A stretch of 54,346 bases of DNA from an uncultured Verrucomicrobiales bacterium (GTDB lineage: Bacteria > Verrucomicrobiota > Verrucomicrobiia > Verrucomicrobiales > Akkermansiaceae): assembly GCA_937969495.1 (NCBI GenBank), contig CALBVY010000024.1:1-54346 (forward strand). Reading direction: 5' to 3'. Below the pieces are notes generated by a model, which had not been told where the DNA came from, searched no databases, and was given only the letters and a program-made list of their open reading frames with translations. The first letter of the stretch is position 1. Every line of letters starts with the position of its first letter. Below are positions 1 through 8,499 of the stretch, one piece after another. The position numbers were made by a program, and so were the translations under genes.

Positions 1-2
1 TG

Positions 3-470
3 AAAGACATGGAAGTCAAAACCGGTGGCCGCAGGCGCAAGCGCGCTCCCATCGTCTATCAACCAGGTGGAATCTATGCCCTATCCAGTGGTATGATGAC
101 GGAAAAAACCGTTTCTAATAATTTCGCCAGAGGTTTTATCAGCAACCCTAAAAACTCCCTACTCTTCGTAGGCTATGCAGATCCAGATTCCCCCGCTGGC
201 CACATCCGCGCAGGTCAACAGGGTGACCTCATCAACCTAGACCCCGCTCAAGATCCAGTGCAGTTCAACTGCCCCATGGAAGTCTTTGACTTCTCCGGCC
301 ACGCCACGCGTGATGATCTACTCAGCTACATACTCCGCGTTGCGCCGAAGAAAACTTTCCTCGTACACGGAGACATCGCTGCCACAGAATGGTTCGCCCA
401 GCAGCTTAAGGAAAAGCTCCCTGAATGTGAGACGATCATCCCACTACCAGGCACCAAATACCCCATGTAA
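3..470 (+). CDS. Beta-CASP metallo-beta-lactamase RNA nuclease, 3' part
   Basis: This is the C-terminal ~155 residues of a metallo-beta-lactamase/beta-CASP RNA-processing nuclease. The reading frame is open at the left edge, so the gene starts outside the window. Visible family motifs are the beta-CASP segment with SSGMM, the G-Y-x-x-P-x-S-x-G-H segment, the motif with metal-ligand His in DFSGHATRDDLL, and the terminal VHGD, which supplies a late ligand region. These match the YSH1/CPSF-like bacterial exonucleases rather than RNase J, though this cannot be settled from a fragment. Family role: hydrolysis of RNA phosphodiesters by two zinc ions in the cytoplasm. It converges on the Bat operon, with only 20 bases between the two stops. 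Confidence 0.85.
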   Translation, partial: KDMEVKTGGRRRKRAPIVYQPGGIYALSSGMMTEKTVSNNFARGFISNPKNSLLFVGYADPDSPAGHIRAGQQGDLINLDPAQDPVQFNCPMEVFDFSGHATRDDLLSYILRVAPKKTFLVHGDIAATEWFAQQLKEKLPECETIIPLPGTKYPM

Positions 471-490
471 GGACTCCCACACTAAGTGCC

Positions 491-3400
491 TTAAGCGGCA
501 AATTTCTGACTCAAGCTTTGGCTCCACCGTTCTGTAATCTGCTGAAGCTCCTCTTGGCTCGGAGGATTCGTATCCGAGCTAAAGGAACGGGCCTCCAGCG
601 TAGTAATCTCGGCTAACAGATCAGAACTCTGAGTATCATCTAAACCTGCGTTCTGATGAAGCCTCTTCAAGAAAGCAATAGCCGTCACCGGAGTTAAGGT
701 GCTAGGTAGCTGTGGGCCTGATACAACCTCGTCATCAGGGTCATTGTTCTTCTTAAGAATCATCCAGCAGGCGATAGCTAGAACTGGCACAAGTAATAAG
801 GCAAACCAAGCATTCAAGTCTGAACCACTTCCTCCGCCAAGTTCTACAACAGCCTCAGCAGGCACCAGATCAACGTCATCATATTGCTGCAAAATGAGCG
901 AATCTTCTTCTGCTAGGCTGAGGTCTTTCTGGAGTTCTGGGAATGTGAATGATTCAGGTAATCGATCCGATTTAGGAGTGAGAATCAACCGCCACTCGCG
1001 TGTGCTAATAGGTGCTCCATCATCAGTCTCTGCATCAAGCTCAGCAACAAGCAGCTCGTTATCCGAATCAGTGGCGACATCAAAACCCTCGATATCCAAT
1101 TCTAGAATATGCTCCAGTGGTGGGACCAGTCCATGAGCTGATGCTTTGACTTCAAGAGCTATCTTATCTGTCTTCTCAGCCTCACGTTCGTCCAGTGTTA
1201 ATGTCATTTTTAGATCTCTGTGCGGTCGTAATACGCCTTCAACAGAAGCATCAATAGGGATCGCCGCTGAGGTAATTGGCAGCACGACGTAACCTGAGGT
1301 ATCAAGAAAATCGAGATCGATCTTCAATGGAGGAATCGAATCAATTTCTGGCCCCTTTGGCTTTAACAGAAAGTAAGCATAAGGTGTTACACTCCAACCA
1401 AGCTCGGAGTCCGTACGACTCTGAATTTTAGAATGATGGAAGGTAAGTGAAACAACTTCAAAATGCTCCTCAAGTGCCGCACGGGCAGACTTCTCAAACT
1501 TGTCGCGATAATCTTCCTGAGGTCGCCCGTAGTTATAGGAATACTGGGAGTTACTCTGATTAATCAAGTATCGCTGAAAGCCTCCAGACTCACGCTCAAT
1601 TTCAAGAGTATGACGAAGGTTCACAAATAACCCAAACGGCTGAGATCTATCAATCCGGTCAGCCCCATCCAGATAAACATCGAGCTGAATTTCAGTCACC
1701 AAATCTTGGTAATACTGGAAGACCTTGGTCGCATCAGAGATACGTTCGTGTTCTCCTGTAATGGGTAATGCGGATTCAAGGAAACGGTACTTTAAGTCGG
1801 GCCCAACGTTCGCTAAGCGCGTGTTCAGAGTCTTCGCAAATTGAGTCATATGCCTATCACGACAAGCAGCAGGCAGGGCATCAAGCGACTCTTTAATTTT
1901 AGCAAATTCACTTGGCACTGGTTGATGGAAACTCTTCAGCGCCGCTAAGTCAGGTGAACCTAAAGCTGCATAAAACCATGTCGTAAATGGTTCATCGGAC
2001 TCTTCTTTTTTATCTTTGAGTGGGAGTGTAGCAGCATAAGAAGCACACGCATTTGCAAAACCATTGAGCGCGCGTCGTTTATTAGAACTATGCTCAGGGT
2101 GAGAGCCGAGGCTAGAGCGATAGTTAGATTCCTCATAGATAAGTGAGGCCTGCTGAACCTGCAGCGCCCAATCGTCTGGGTGATTCTGTAGCAAATCAAC
2201 ACATAATTGACGAGCCGCAGCGTATCCCCGTAACACCTGTGCCTGTAATTCTTTATCTTTCCTCTTAGTCTTTGCCTCTGCCTGAACTTTTGGGTTCGGC
2301 CATAAATTGGCTAAATTCCCACGCATCCGTCGGAGTAGCGATGCTGCAGTACCGGTATCGAGTTTTTTTAAATCACCAAATACAGACTCCAGTGCTTCGA
2401 CACGCCAGACTTCTGCCTTTGAATGACATTGGATAAAGGCGTCAGCAAACTCCTTATCAAAAGCCTCCCCTAAACCAAAACCCTGAATGGTTTCAAGAAG
2501 ACCTGATAGCTCTTGTAAATTGCGCTCTTGTTTTGAGCGAGTCAAAGGGATTGTTTCCGCACGCTGATTGTAGCCAGAGAAGTAGTAGTAAGAGGAACGG
2601 TAGCGGCTTTTCTGGTTCGGGTTATTATTTTCAGCCCAGACGCGAATAAGCTCCCGACACAGAGTTTTTGCTTCTTCAGGATTTAGCTTAGCAAGAGTCG
2701 AGAGCAAAGGCAGCGCCTTTTGATGCTCCTTCACTTTCAGGTAGAGGTGAGCAGTCAGAGTCAGAGCTTGAACCCTAACCGACTCATCCAACAAGGCCAT
2801 CCATTTACTATCAGGGCCTTCACGAAGAAGATCTCCGGTATCAATCGCAGCCACCACCTTTCGACGATTAGAACTTTGCGCCGTCATAGATCGGTTCGCA
2901 TTACCCCGTAAGTAGTAAGGATTACCATACGCATCAAAGGACATCTGCGGTCGCATAGACGTCGATGAATCATATTTTTTGCTATGATTTGCCTCATGAA
3001 GCCAATTACGCGCATAGATATTAAGTATCTCTTGCCACGGTTTAGGATCAATACCCGGTGTGCTTAACAACGCCTGCACCGCTGAATTTTGTAATTTAAT
3101 CTGTTCAAGACGATAAGGAGGCGAACTATGCTGGCGCACTTGAGCAGCTAAAGTTCCAATAGTAGTGAGAATCTCAAAACCCTCTCCATCAGATGCGGAA
3201 AAGGTCTTATTTAACCAGTCCCGGCCTGTTTCACCCTCAAGATCTGGAACCAATCCTAACGCGCGATAGAGTGCCTCCGCACGATCATTATAGGGAGCCC
3301 TCTTATCGCCAACTAAGTTCAGCGAAATCTCCCACGCCTGAGGTAAATGCTCATTCCCCTCGCGCCCACGGTGAGCCTGAGCATGCCAACGAGCTAATAA

Positions 3401-4198
3401 ATTAAGTGCTTCGTAATCGTTCTTCTTCTGAGCCAGCTCGCGGCTCGGCAAGTATGGCTTCGCCTCATTGAGATACCCGGCATCCATAAGAAACAAAGCT
3501 GTTCGCAGGGAAGTTTTCCCATCGGAAGAACCAAAATAACGGCTCGACATAAGGCTGTCAAAAAACTCCTTAGGTGGCTCATCACTATTTCTCAAAAGTT
3601 GTGATAGTTTCCTAAGCGTAAACTTGTTAGGGAATCTAGGGGAGAGGTTGGCAATAGCCAATACATCCAAGGAGCGGAGATATTGTGGCTGCGGGTGTGG
3701 TCTAGCCCCGGCAGCTGCCAGCTCAGATCTAGGCACAACATTAACAGGCGCGGCTAACTGCTGGAGAATACGATTATACGCAACCTGTTTCTCATTCTCT
3801 TTCAGCGTATTAAAATAATCACCCGCTTTTTTCCAATCACCCAGATTCAAATGAAGCTGGAACTGCGCGATATCTCTCTTCACCTTTGCGAGCTCCTCTT
3901 GTGCAGGGCTTAGCGGGGATCTAGGTGGGCTATTAACTTCATCACCCTTTCTACGGGTCTCGTCTAAGCGGGACTTAAGAATACCGGCATTGGTTCGGTC
4001 AATCGTAAGTTTCTGGAGTAAATCCAGTTTTGCTTTAGCGGGATTAGTGGAAGGTTTCTTCGACTTGAGAGACTTAGCCCCAGCCGTTTTTGCATTAATC
4101 CGCGCTTGGACTTCAGCCGGCAAATTCTGCGCTTGAACGGAAAAAGAAATCAACAGAAAACCACTGATGAAAAAATTTGTTAGGAAAGGTAATCGCAT
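491..4198 (-). CDS. Giant BatD-like membrane protein, last gene of Bat operon
   Basis: A 1235-residue protein of unknown detailed function. A signal peptide occupies residues 1-23 (cleavage likely after VQA). A long, mostly helical TPR-like region follows to about residue 800. A beta-rich part at about 850-1110 comes next. A single membrane helix lies at about 1130-1148 (AWFALLLVPVLAIACWMIL), and a cytoplasmic tail ends the protein. The tail (AFLKRLHQNAGL and after) resembles the short helical C-terminal domain of BatD-type proteins. Most of the mass is therefore predicted to be periplasmic, anchored at its C-terminus, working with the VWA proteins encoded upstream. It starts 33 nt after the TAA of the read-through TPR gene. 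No Shine-Dalgarno is seen. The assignment as BatD-like rests on topology and position, not on a recognised catalytic motif. Confidence 0.75.
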   Translation of the reverse strand: MRLPFLTNFFISGFLLISFSVQAQNLPAEVQARINAKTAGAKSLKSKKPSTNPAKAKLDLLQKLTIDRTNAGILKSRLDETRRKGDEVNSPPRSPLSPAQEELAKVKRDIAQFQLHLNLGDWKKAGDYFNTLKENEKQVAYNRILQQLAAPVNVVPRSELAAAGARPHPQPQYLRSLDVLAIANLSPRFPNKFTLRKLSQLLRNSDEPPKEFFDSLMSSRYFGSSDGKTSLRTALFLMDAGYLNEAKPYLPSRELAQKKNDYEALNLLARWHAQAHRGREGNEHLPQAWEISLNLVGDKRAPYNDRAEALYRALGLVPDLEGETGRDWLNKTFSASDGEGFEILTTIGTLAAQVRQHSSPPYRLEQIKLQNSAVQALLSTPGIDPKPWQEILNIYARNWLHEANHSKKYDSSTSMRPQMSFDAYGNPYYLRGNANRSMTAQSSNRRKVVAAIDTGDLLREGPDSKWMALLDESVRVQALTLTAHLYLKVKEHQKALPLLSTLAKLNPEEAKTLCRELIRVWAENNNPNQKSRYRSSYYYFSGYNQRAETIPLTRSKQERNLQELSGLLETIQGFGLGEAFDKEFADAFIQCHSKAEVWRVEALESVFGDLKKLDTGTAASLLRRMRGNLANLWPNPKVQAEAKTKRKDKELQAQVLRGYAAARQLCVDLLQNHPDDWALQVQQASLIYEESNYRSSLGSHPEHSSNKRRALNGFANACASYAATLPLKDKKEESDEPFTTWFYAALGSPDLAALKSFHQPVPSEFAKIKESLDALPAACRDRHMTQFAKTLNTRLANVGPDLKYRFLESALPITGEHERISDATKVFQYYQDLVTEIQLDVYLDGADRIDRSQPFGLFVNLRHTLEIERESGGFQRYLINQSNSQYSYNYGRPQEDYRDKFEKSARAALEEHFEVVSLTFHHSKIQSRTDSELGWSVTPYAYFLLKPKGPEIDSIPPLKIDLDFLDTSGYVVLPITSAAIPIDASVEGVLRPHRDLKMTLTLDEREAEKTDKIALEVKASAHGLVPPLEHILELDIEGFDVATDSDNELLVAELDAETDDGAPISTREWRLILTPKSDRLPESFTFPELQKDLSLAEEDSLILQQYDDVDLVPAEAVVELGGGSGSDLNAWFALLLVPVLAIACWMILKKNNDPDDEVVSGPQLPSTLTPVTAIAFLKRLHQNAGLDDTQSSDLLAEITTLEARSFSSDTNPPSQEELQQITERWSQSLSQKFAA

Positions 4199-4231
4199 AA
4201 AAGTTTGGAAATATAATGAATGTTATAATGA

Positions 4232-4927
4232 TTAGGAACCAGCGCCATCAGGTGGAGGACCTTGACCGGCACCACGAGAATCTTTTGACTTCTGCTTAGA
4301 TGGTTTAAGACTAGGTTTCGAGCGACCGCCCGATGCACATCCTTGTCATTGGTTAGGAATAGGGAGACCATAAAGCTCAGTAGGATCTGCCCTAGCTAGA
4401 CGGATAGCAGCATCAAGATCTAACTTATGCTTGGCTTTATTTTCTCCAGTCATCGCAAGTAATTTGTATTCCTGTCTGGCTGCCTCAATCTCTGGCTCCC
4501 ATTCAGTCGCTGGCAGACCTTCTAACTTCATCAGGTAGGTCATATAATAACGTGCATTCGCCAAGGTGGATAAGGCGTCTTCTTTAAGGTCATCAGAGAC
4601 GCTCGCGTCCTCATTGATTTCAGCCACTAACTCAGCAAGATCCTCACGCGCCTCAGGCAAGGCTGCATTTTGCATTTTCGCCTTAGAAATCTCTAACTGA
4701 ATCCTACGTGCAGTATTTTTCTGATCCTTGGGAAGCTTGGAAAGTGCCTTCTGGTAGGCCACGATAGCACTACCCCATTGCTCTTCTTCCACCGCTCGGC
4801 GCGCCTCAGTCAAATAATTCTCAGTATCATCTAATGCCATTTTTTTCTGCCCAGGTCCATAATGGTAAGCTGCGATCCCTAGAGGAATGAGTAACCATAG
4901 CGTGGCGATAAGAATCCTTAGTTTCAT
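4232..4927 (-). CDS. BatC-like TPR protein, candidate selenoprotein (in-frame UGA as Sec194)
   Basis: A membrane-anchored TPR-type protein of the Bat operon. Residues 4-21 form a signal anchor, followed by AAYHYGPGQ, then helical TPR-like repeats (about 30-175) predicted to face the periplasm. A UGA at 4346-4348 would end it at 193 residues. The same frame then continues for 37 sense codons to TAA at 4232-4234, giving 231 residues with Sec194. The segment around the UGA reads PNQ-U-QGC-ASGGRS, a UxxC redox motif (Sec194, Cys197). A Lys/Ser-rich, then Gly/Pro-rich tail ends in PPPDGAGS. A SECIS-like hairpin follows the UGA. The extension closes a 147-nt gap to 33 nt in an operon whose other junctions overlap or lie within 4 nt. 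Alternatives are a true stop or a nonsense mutation (e.g. from TGG or TGT). The sel machinery is not in the window. I know of no described selenoprotein of this family. Confidence 0.82.
4318..4333 (-). promoter_or_regulatory. Bacterial SECIS-like hairpin after UGA
   Basis: Read on the minus strand, TCGGGC (4333-4328) pairs with GCTCGA (4323-4318) around the loop GGTC (4327-4324). This gives six pairs including one G-U. Exactly 18 nt separate the UGA (4348-4346) from the first loop base, the same distance and the same GGUC loop as in the E. coli fdhF SECIS bound by SelB (recalled from known biology). A short lower helix, AGG (4343-4341) with CCT (4315-4313), is also possible. The hairpin lies inside the coding sequence, as bacterial SECIS elements do. 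Confidence 0.78.
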
Positions 4928-4931
4928 TATG

Positions 4932-5942
4932 TTAATCTTTTAAGGTTGAAGGCATTAGGATGAAAACAAGTGGTAAAATAGCCAGCAAAAAAGAGGAAGA
5001 TGCACAGCCCATCAATGCATACTCTCTTGCCGTTAGCTTAAGCCCCTGATCATCCAGCTCAAGGGTACCCACACGAGCAAGCATCTCCGTTGGCACATGT
5101 TTGATATTACCATCATGGTATTCTCCACCAAGACGTGAAGCAATTTGGCGTAATGCACCTGTATCTTGCCGAGATTGACGTCCATCAATAAACGATCCCT
5201 TGCTAGGGTCACCCACTCCTAGCACGAGTACTCCGCCGATGGATTGAGGCATTTTAGGCATACCTGTCGAAGGCACGGTATCCCCATCACTAACAAGGAG
5301 AAGTGTGGTGGAATCAGCTGGCCATGGCTTGGCGATCTCTCCTGCCAGTTCAAGCCCATCAAAAATACGCGTCTTCCCAGTGGGGAAAACCTGATGAAGC
5401 GGCATATCATCTAGAAAATTAAGAATCACCTCAAGATCACGGCTTTCCTGAACAACAGGCTTTGCACCATTGTATACAGCTACCAAGGTAATATGAAGTT
5501 TGTTGTCGGTAGTGCGCTTCAGTAACGATTGAATTAATGCCGATGCTCTCTTGGTACGTGAAAGCCCATCGACTTCCCCTGCATCCTGAAGCTTCATGGA
5601 AGGCGAAACATCTAACACAAGCATCAGGTGATGCCTATCCTTGGGCTCAACCTCTGAAATCATCTTACTACGGTGTGCTTTTGGAGGTAATAGAAGAAGC
5701 GTAGTCAATGACCACGCCAGCACAGCAAGAGCAATGACGCGCACAGGGCTCGCAAGAATAGTCAGCCAATTCCCCTTCCCTGAAGGCCCAAAGGCCAAAT
5801 ATTTCACCTTACGAACACGCATCCAGTGAATCACCTCCGCACCTAAAGCGAGGATAGCAACAGCAAGACAGATGAGGATAGGTGTCAAAGGATGGATAAT
5901 TAAATGTGAACGTAGTTTACCACGGCGTGTAACGCAGCCCAA
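4932..5942 (-). CDS. BatB-like von Willebrand factor A membrane protein
   Basis: A VWA-domain inner-membrane protein of the Bat operon. Two N-terminal membrane helices lie at about 19-38 and 68-85. The VWA domain starts at about 106 with the MIDAS signature DVSPS (111-115), and later carries a metal-site Asp in LLVSDGD. A C-terminal helix lies at about 308-330. VWA domains bind a divalent metal and mediate protein contacts. In Bat systems BatA and BatB are thought to interact in the membrane and connect to the MoxR ATPase. The longest frame uses a TTG start overlapping the batA stop by 26 nt. A second TTG at codon 19, just before the first helix, is equally plausible, so the first 18 residues are uncertain. 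It ends 4 nt before the TPR selenoprotein candidate. Confidence 0.88.
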   Translation of the reverse strand: MGCVTRRGKLRSHLIIHPLTPILICLAVAILALGAEVIHWMRVRKVKYLAFGPSGKGNWLTILASPVRVIALAVLAWSLTTLLLLPPKAHRSKMISEVEPKDRHHLMLVLDVSPSMKLQDAGEVDGLSRTKRASALIQSLLKRTTDNKLHITLVAVYNGAKPVVQESRDLEVILNFLDDMPLHQVFPTGKTRIFDGLELAGEIAKPWPADSTTLLLVSDGDTVPSTGMPKMPQSIGGVLVLGVGDPSKGSFIDGRQSRQDTGALRQIASRLGGEYHDGNIKHVPTEMLARVGTLELDDQGLKLTAREYALMGCASSSFLLAILPLVFILMPSTLKD

Positions 5943-6834
5943 ATAGAGTCAGTAAATAAAGACCGCCAAGGGATAAAGATGTAATAATAAATGGCTGATA
6001 ATAATCTACAGGATCAGGTGTTAGTCTTTTCATCTCCGCCTGCTGCATCTCATCGATCTTACGAAAAATAGACTGCAGCGCCGCTGGATCTCCTGCGGAA
6101 AAAGTCTCTCCGCCAGTAATCGATGAAATAACCGAGACCTCCGGGGACACATCACCACGGCCAATATGTACCGCGTAGACAATGATATTGTTTGCCTTGA
6201 GACTCTGAGCAATTTCAACATCACTACCACCAGAAAGATCGGCACTTGCTCCATCAGAGAGAAGAATAATCATTCGATCACCAGTTTCCGTAGTCGTAAG
6301 ATATTTCTCTGACTGCTTGAGGGCCTTACCAATAAACGTTCCTCCAGAGAACCATTGTGGTAATTTATACGGATGCAAAAATGGTGGTGCAAATCTGAAA
6401 GCTGATACATCTGTGGTAAGAGGAACCCAACGCAATTGATGCCCACCAAAGACCATCAGTGAAAAGGCATCCCCTTTGCGGTAAGTCAAAAATCGATTCA
6501 GAGAATCCATCGCCACATCATATCTACTTTTTGCACCAAAAGAAGCGCCCATCGAACCAGACACATCTAGGCAAAACTGGATATTAGTCATCTCCCGCTC
6601 CGACTTTGGTCGCTCAAATTTACGTGGCCCTGCCAGCAGGAGAATAGCCAGAGCAAGAAGTAATGCCGGAAATATATTCACCACATTTAACAACCGCGCT
6701 AACCACTTAGCGTGTGCAACATCTTGGTGATCAAATGGCAACGCCAAAGGACGAGCATGCGCTCTCCATTGAAAAATAATCAACAAGATCGGTAAGGCTA
6801 ATGCTAAAAGCACATATGGATAAGCAAAAGTCAT
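5917..6834 (-). CDS. BatA-like von Willebrand factor A membrane protein
   Basis: A 305-residue BatA-type protein. The N-terminus (FAYPYVLLALALPILLII) is the typical BatA membrane helix (5-21), and a second helix lies at about 52-69. A VWA domain with intact MIDAS DVSGS (90-94) and MIILLSDGA follows. A C-terminal helix lies at about 281-300. It should sit in the inner membrane with a metal-binding VWA domain and pair with the BatB-like protein encoded next. Its ATG overlaps the TGA of the upstream gene by 4 nt (ATGA). This implies translational coupling, consistent with a fixed complex. The end overlaps the annotated batB start. Confidence 0.9.
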   Translation of the reverse strand: MTFAYPYVLLALALPILLIIFQWRAHARPLALPFDHQDVAHAKWLARLLNVVNIFPALLLALAILLLAGPRKFERPKSEREMTNIQFCLDVSGSMGASFGAKSRYDVAMDSLNRFLTYRKGDAFSLMVFGGHQLRWVPLTTDVSAFRFAPPFLHPYKLPQWFSGGTFIGKALKQSEKYLTTTETGDRMIILLSDGASADLSGGSDVEIAQSLKANNIIVYAVHIGRGDVSPEVSVISSITGGETFSAGDPAALQSIFRKIDEMQQAEMKRLTPDPVDYYQPFIITSLSLGGLYLLTLFGLRYTPW

Positions 6835-7649
6835 ACGTCACGAAAAGAATCTAACAAATTATTGATTGACTGCTGATCAATGGAAGGGTTAGGAGCATGC
6901 AGCCAATACTCAAGCTTAAGTAAAAGAGGTGATGCCTCTGGATGAGAGCGCAGGGTCACTAATGCCTCAGACGCAGGCAGATTTTCAATTTCTGGTAATT
7001 TTTGTTTCCAATGCCCGAGAATAAGTCTTTCAAGTTGCGATCGATCACTATCCGATAAGTCACCATGTGCAGCGGCACGGACAAGGTTGCCCAATTTCTC
7101 GTGTAGTGTAGGAGGTGGTTGCAAGAACTCTTCGGACTGAACTTTTTTCTTCCTCCAAAACAGAATAAGTAAAAAGACAACCCCCCAAATAACTAAACAT
7201 ACCGTCAATAGCACTCGATACCCTCCAACATTTTCTGGAGGCACATTCGCCAGCTCCTTCGGTTTTGGAATCCCTTCAAGATCGTGCTCCGTAACGATAG
7301 TAATTTGCTGGCTCAGCTGAGGTAATGACTCATTGCTACCAACATAACGAAAATAATCAGATAATCGATATGACCCAGGGTCTAGCCCATAAATTTCCAA
7401 ATCATAACGGAAACCATCTGCGGCAGGCTTAACCTCCAGCACCCGGATCACCAATGAAGATTCACTATCTATCCGAGGGATTGGCTCAGCTTTGCTTCCA
7501 GCGATATAGAAGTCATTCAGTACAATTGGTAAGCCGAGAGAAGATTCTAACTCTGGTTGATCTACCTCTGCGCTTACCTGAAGTCCAAGTATCCCCATTG
7601 CACAAAGCAATAAAGAAAAGCGACGAACGAACTGAAACACAACGATCAT
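6831..7649 (-). CDS. Small BatD/DUF4381-like membrane protein
   Basis: A 272-residue protein with a signal peptide (cleavage near VSA-EV, about residue 28). It has a beta-rich periplasmic domain to about 140, one membrane helix at about 145-165 (VLLTVCLVIWGVVFLLILFW), and a helical cytoplasmic domain of about 100 residues. Bat operons encode such proteins (BatD or DUF4381 type) between the DUF58 and VWA genes. The topology and position fit, but no catalytic motif is visible. Both ends overlap neighbours by 4 nt, as part of the tightly coupled DUF58-BatA series. Function is probably scaffolding of the envelope complex (inference). Confidence 0.7.
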   Translation of the reverse strand: MIVVFQFVRRFSLLLCAMGILGLQVSAEVDQPELESSLGLPIVLNDFYIAGSKAEPIPRIDSESSLVIRVLEVKPAADGFRYDLEIYGLDPGSYRLSDYFRYVGSNESLPQLSQQITIVTEHDLEGIPKPKELANVPPENVGGYRVLLTVCLVIWGVVFLLILFWRKKKVQSEEFLQPPPTLHEKLGNLVRAAAHGDLSDSDRSQLERLILGHWKQKLPEIENLPASEALVTLRSHPEASPLLLKLEYWLHAPNPSIDQQSINNLLDSFRDV

Positions 7650-8497
7650 CTAGAAAGCATATTACAGGACTTAAGATAAAGGCGAAGAGAAGCAAGGAAT
7701 GGGCGATCCGTATGAATGAGAAAATGATCAATAGATGCCTGCTTAAGTGCATCCGTAGTACCGTCCAACGTCGTAAAATTTTTATTTGCTCGCGCAGTAA
7801 ATGTATTTCCAGTCTCAATTTCCTGACCACGCAACAGACCTGCTCCAGCTAACGAATCCTCAGCAGGGTCTCTTAACATCAACACCGTTAGATCATGACG
7901 GTGACCTAATAGCTTAAGTGCTGGTATAGCGGTGGGATCATGCAGATCAGACAACACAAATATCAGACTCTTCTCATTCAATGATGGATTAAGCGAAACC
8001 AATTTACGCCCAAGGTGAGTAGGTTCTGAAAAATCAAAATGCCTAAGCCGGTGCAACCACTGAAGAACTGTTTCTCTAGAAAGCGATGGCTTGATATTAA
8101 TATCGCGCGCTCCAGCACCTAACAAACCTACAGGCGAGACACGATCCAAACAAGCCAATGCTAACCCACCTGCAATCTGGACAGCCAGTTGATATTTAGA
8201 AATCGTTGTCGATGCATGCGTCATCGATGCCGAGGTATCCACAATAAACCATACTGGCAGACTCTTGGGTGACTCATATTCTTTGATATGCGTCTTACCG
8301 GTGCGTGCCGTAACTCGCCAATCAATAGACCTCACAGGATCCCCAGGAGCATAATGCCTTGATTGCACGTACTCGAGCCCTTGCCCTAAAAACGGAGAAC
8401 TATCCGTGCCGTAGGAAAGAGAATCTGCCAATCTCTTCACCGCGATCAAAAACTGGCGCGAATCAAGAGGGCGAGTATCTTTAAGCTGCTTTTTCAC
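7646..8497 (-). CDS. DUF58 domain protein
   Basis: A 283-residue cytoplasmic protein without membrane helices. The DUF58 signature RSIDWRVTARTGKTHIKEY is at about 57-74. It is followed by a VWA-like fold with the MIDAS-type DTSAS at 87-91. DUF58 proteins almost always accompany MoxR ATPases and are regarded as the adaptor between the ATPase and the membrane VWA proteins. It starts 2 nt after the moxR stop and overlaps the next gene by 4 nt. Confidence 0.92.
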   Translation of the reverse strand: MKKQLKDTRPLDSRQFLIAVKRLADSLSYGTDSSPFLGQGLEYVQSRHYAPGDPVRSIDWRVTARTGKTHIKEYESPKSLPVWFIVDTSASMTHASTTISKYQLAVQIAGGLALACLDRVSPVGLLGAGARDINIKPSLSRETVLQWLHRLRHFDFSEPTHLGRKLVSLNPSLNEKSLIFVLSDLHDPTAIPALKLLGHRHDLTVLMLRDPAEDSLAGAGLLRGQEIETGNTFTARANKNFTTLDGTTDALKQASIDHFLIHTDRPFLASLRLYLKSCNMLSR

Positions 8498-8499
8498 AT

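Noticed and set aside
4180-4371. 63-codon minus-strand frame over the UGA-tail region
   Set aside because: It overlaps the proposed tail and the start of the next gene in another frame, has no family resemblance, and makes less sense than the in-frame extension.
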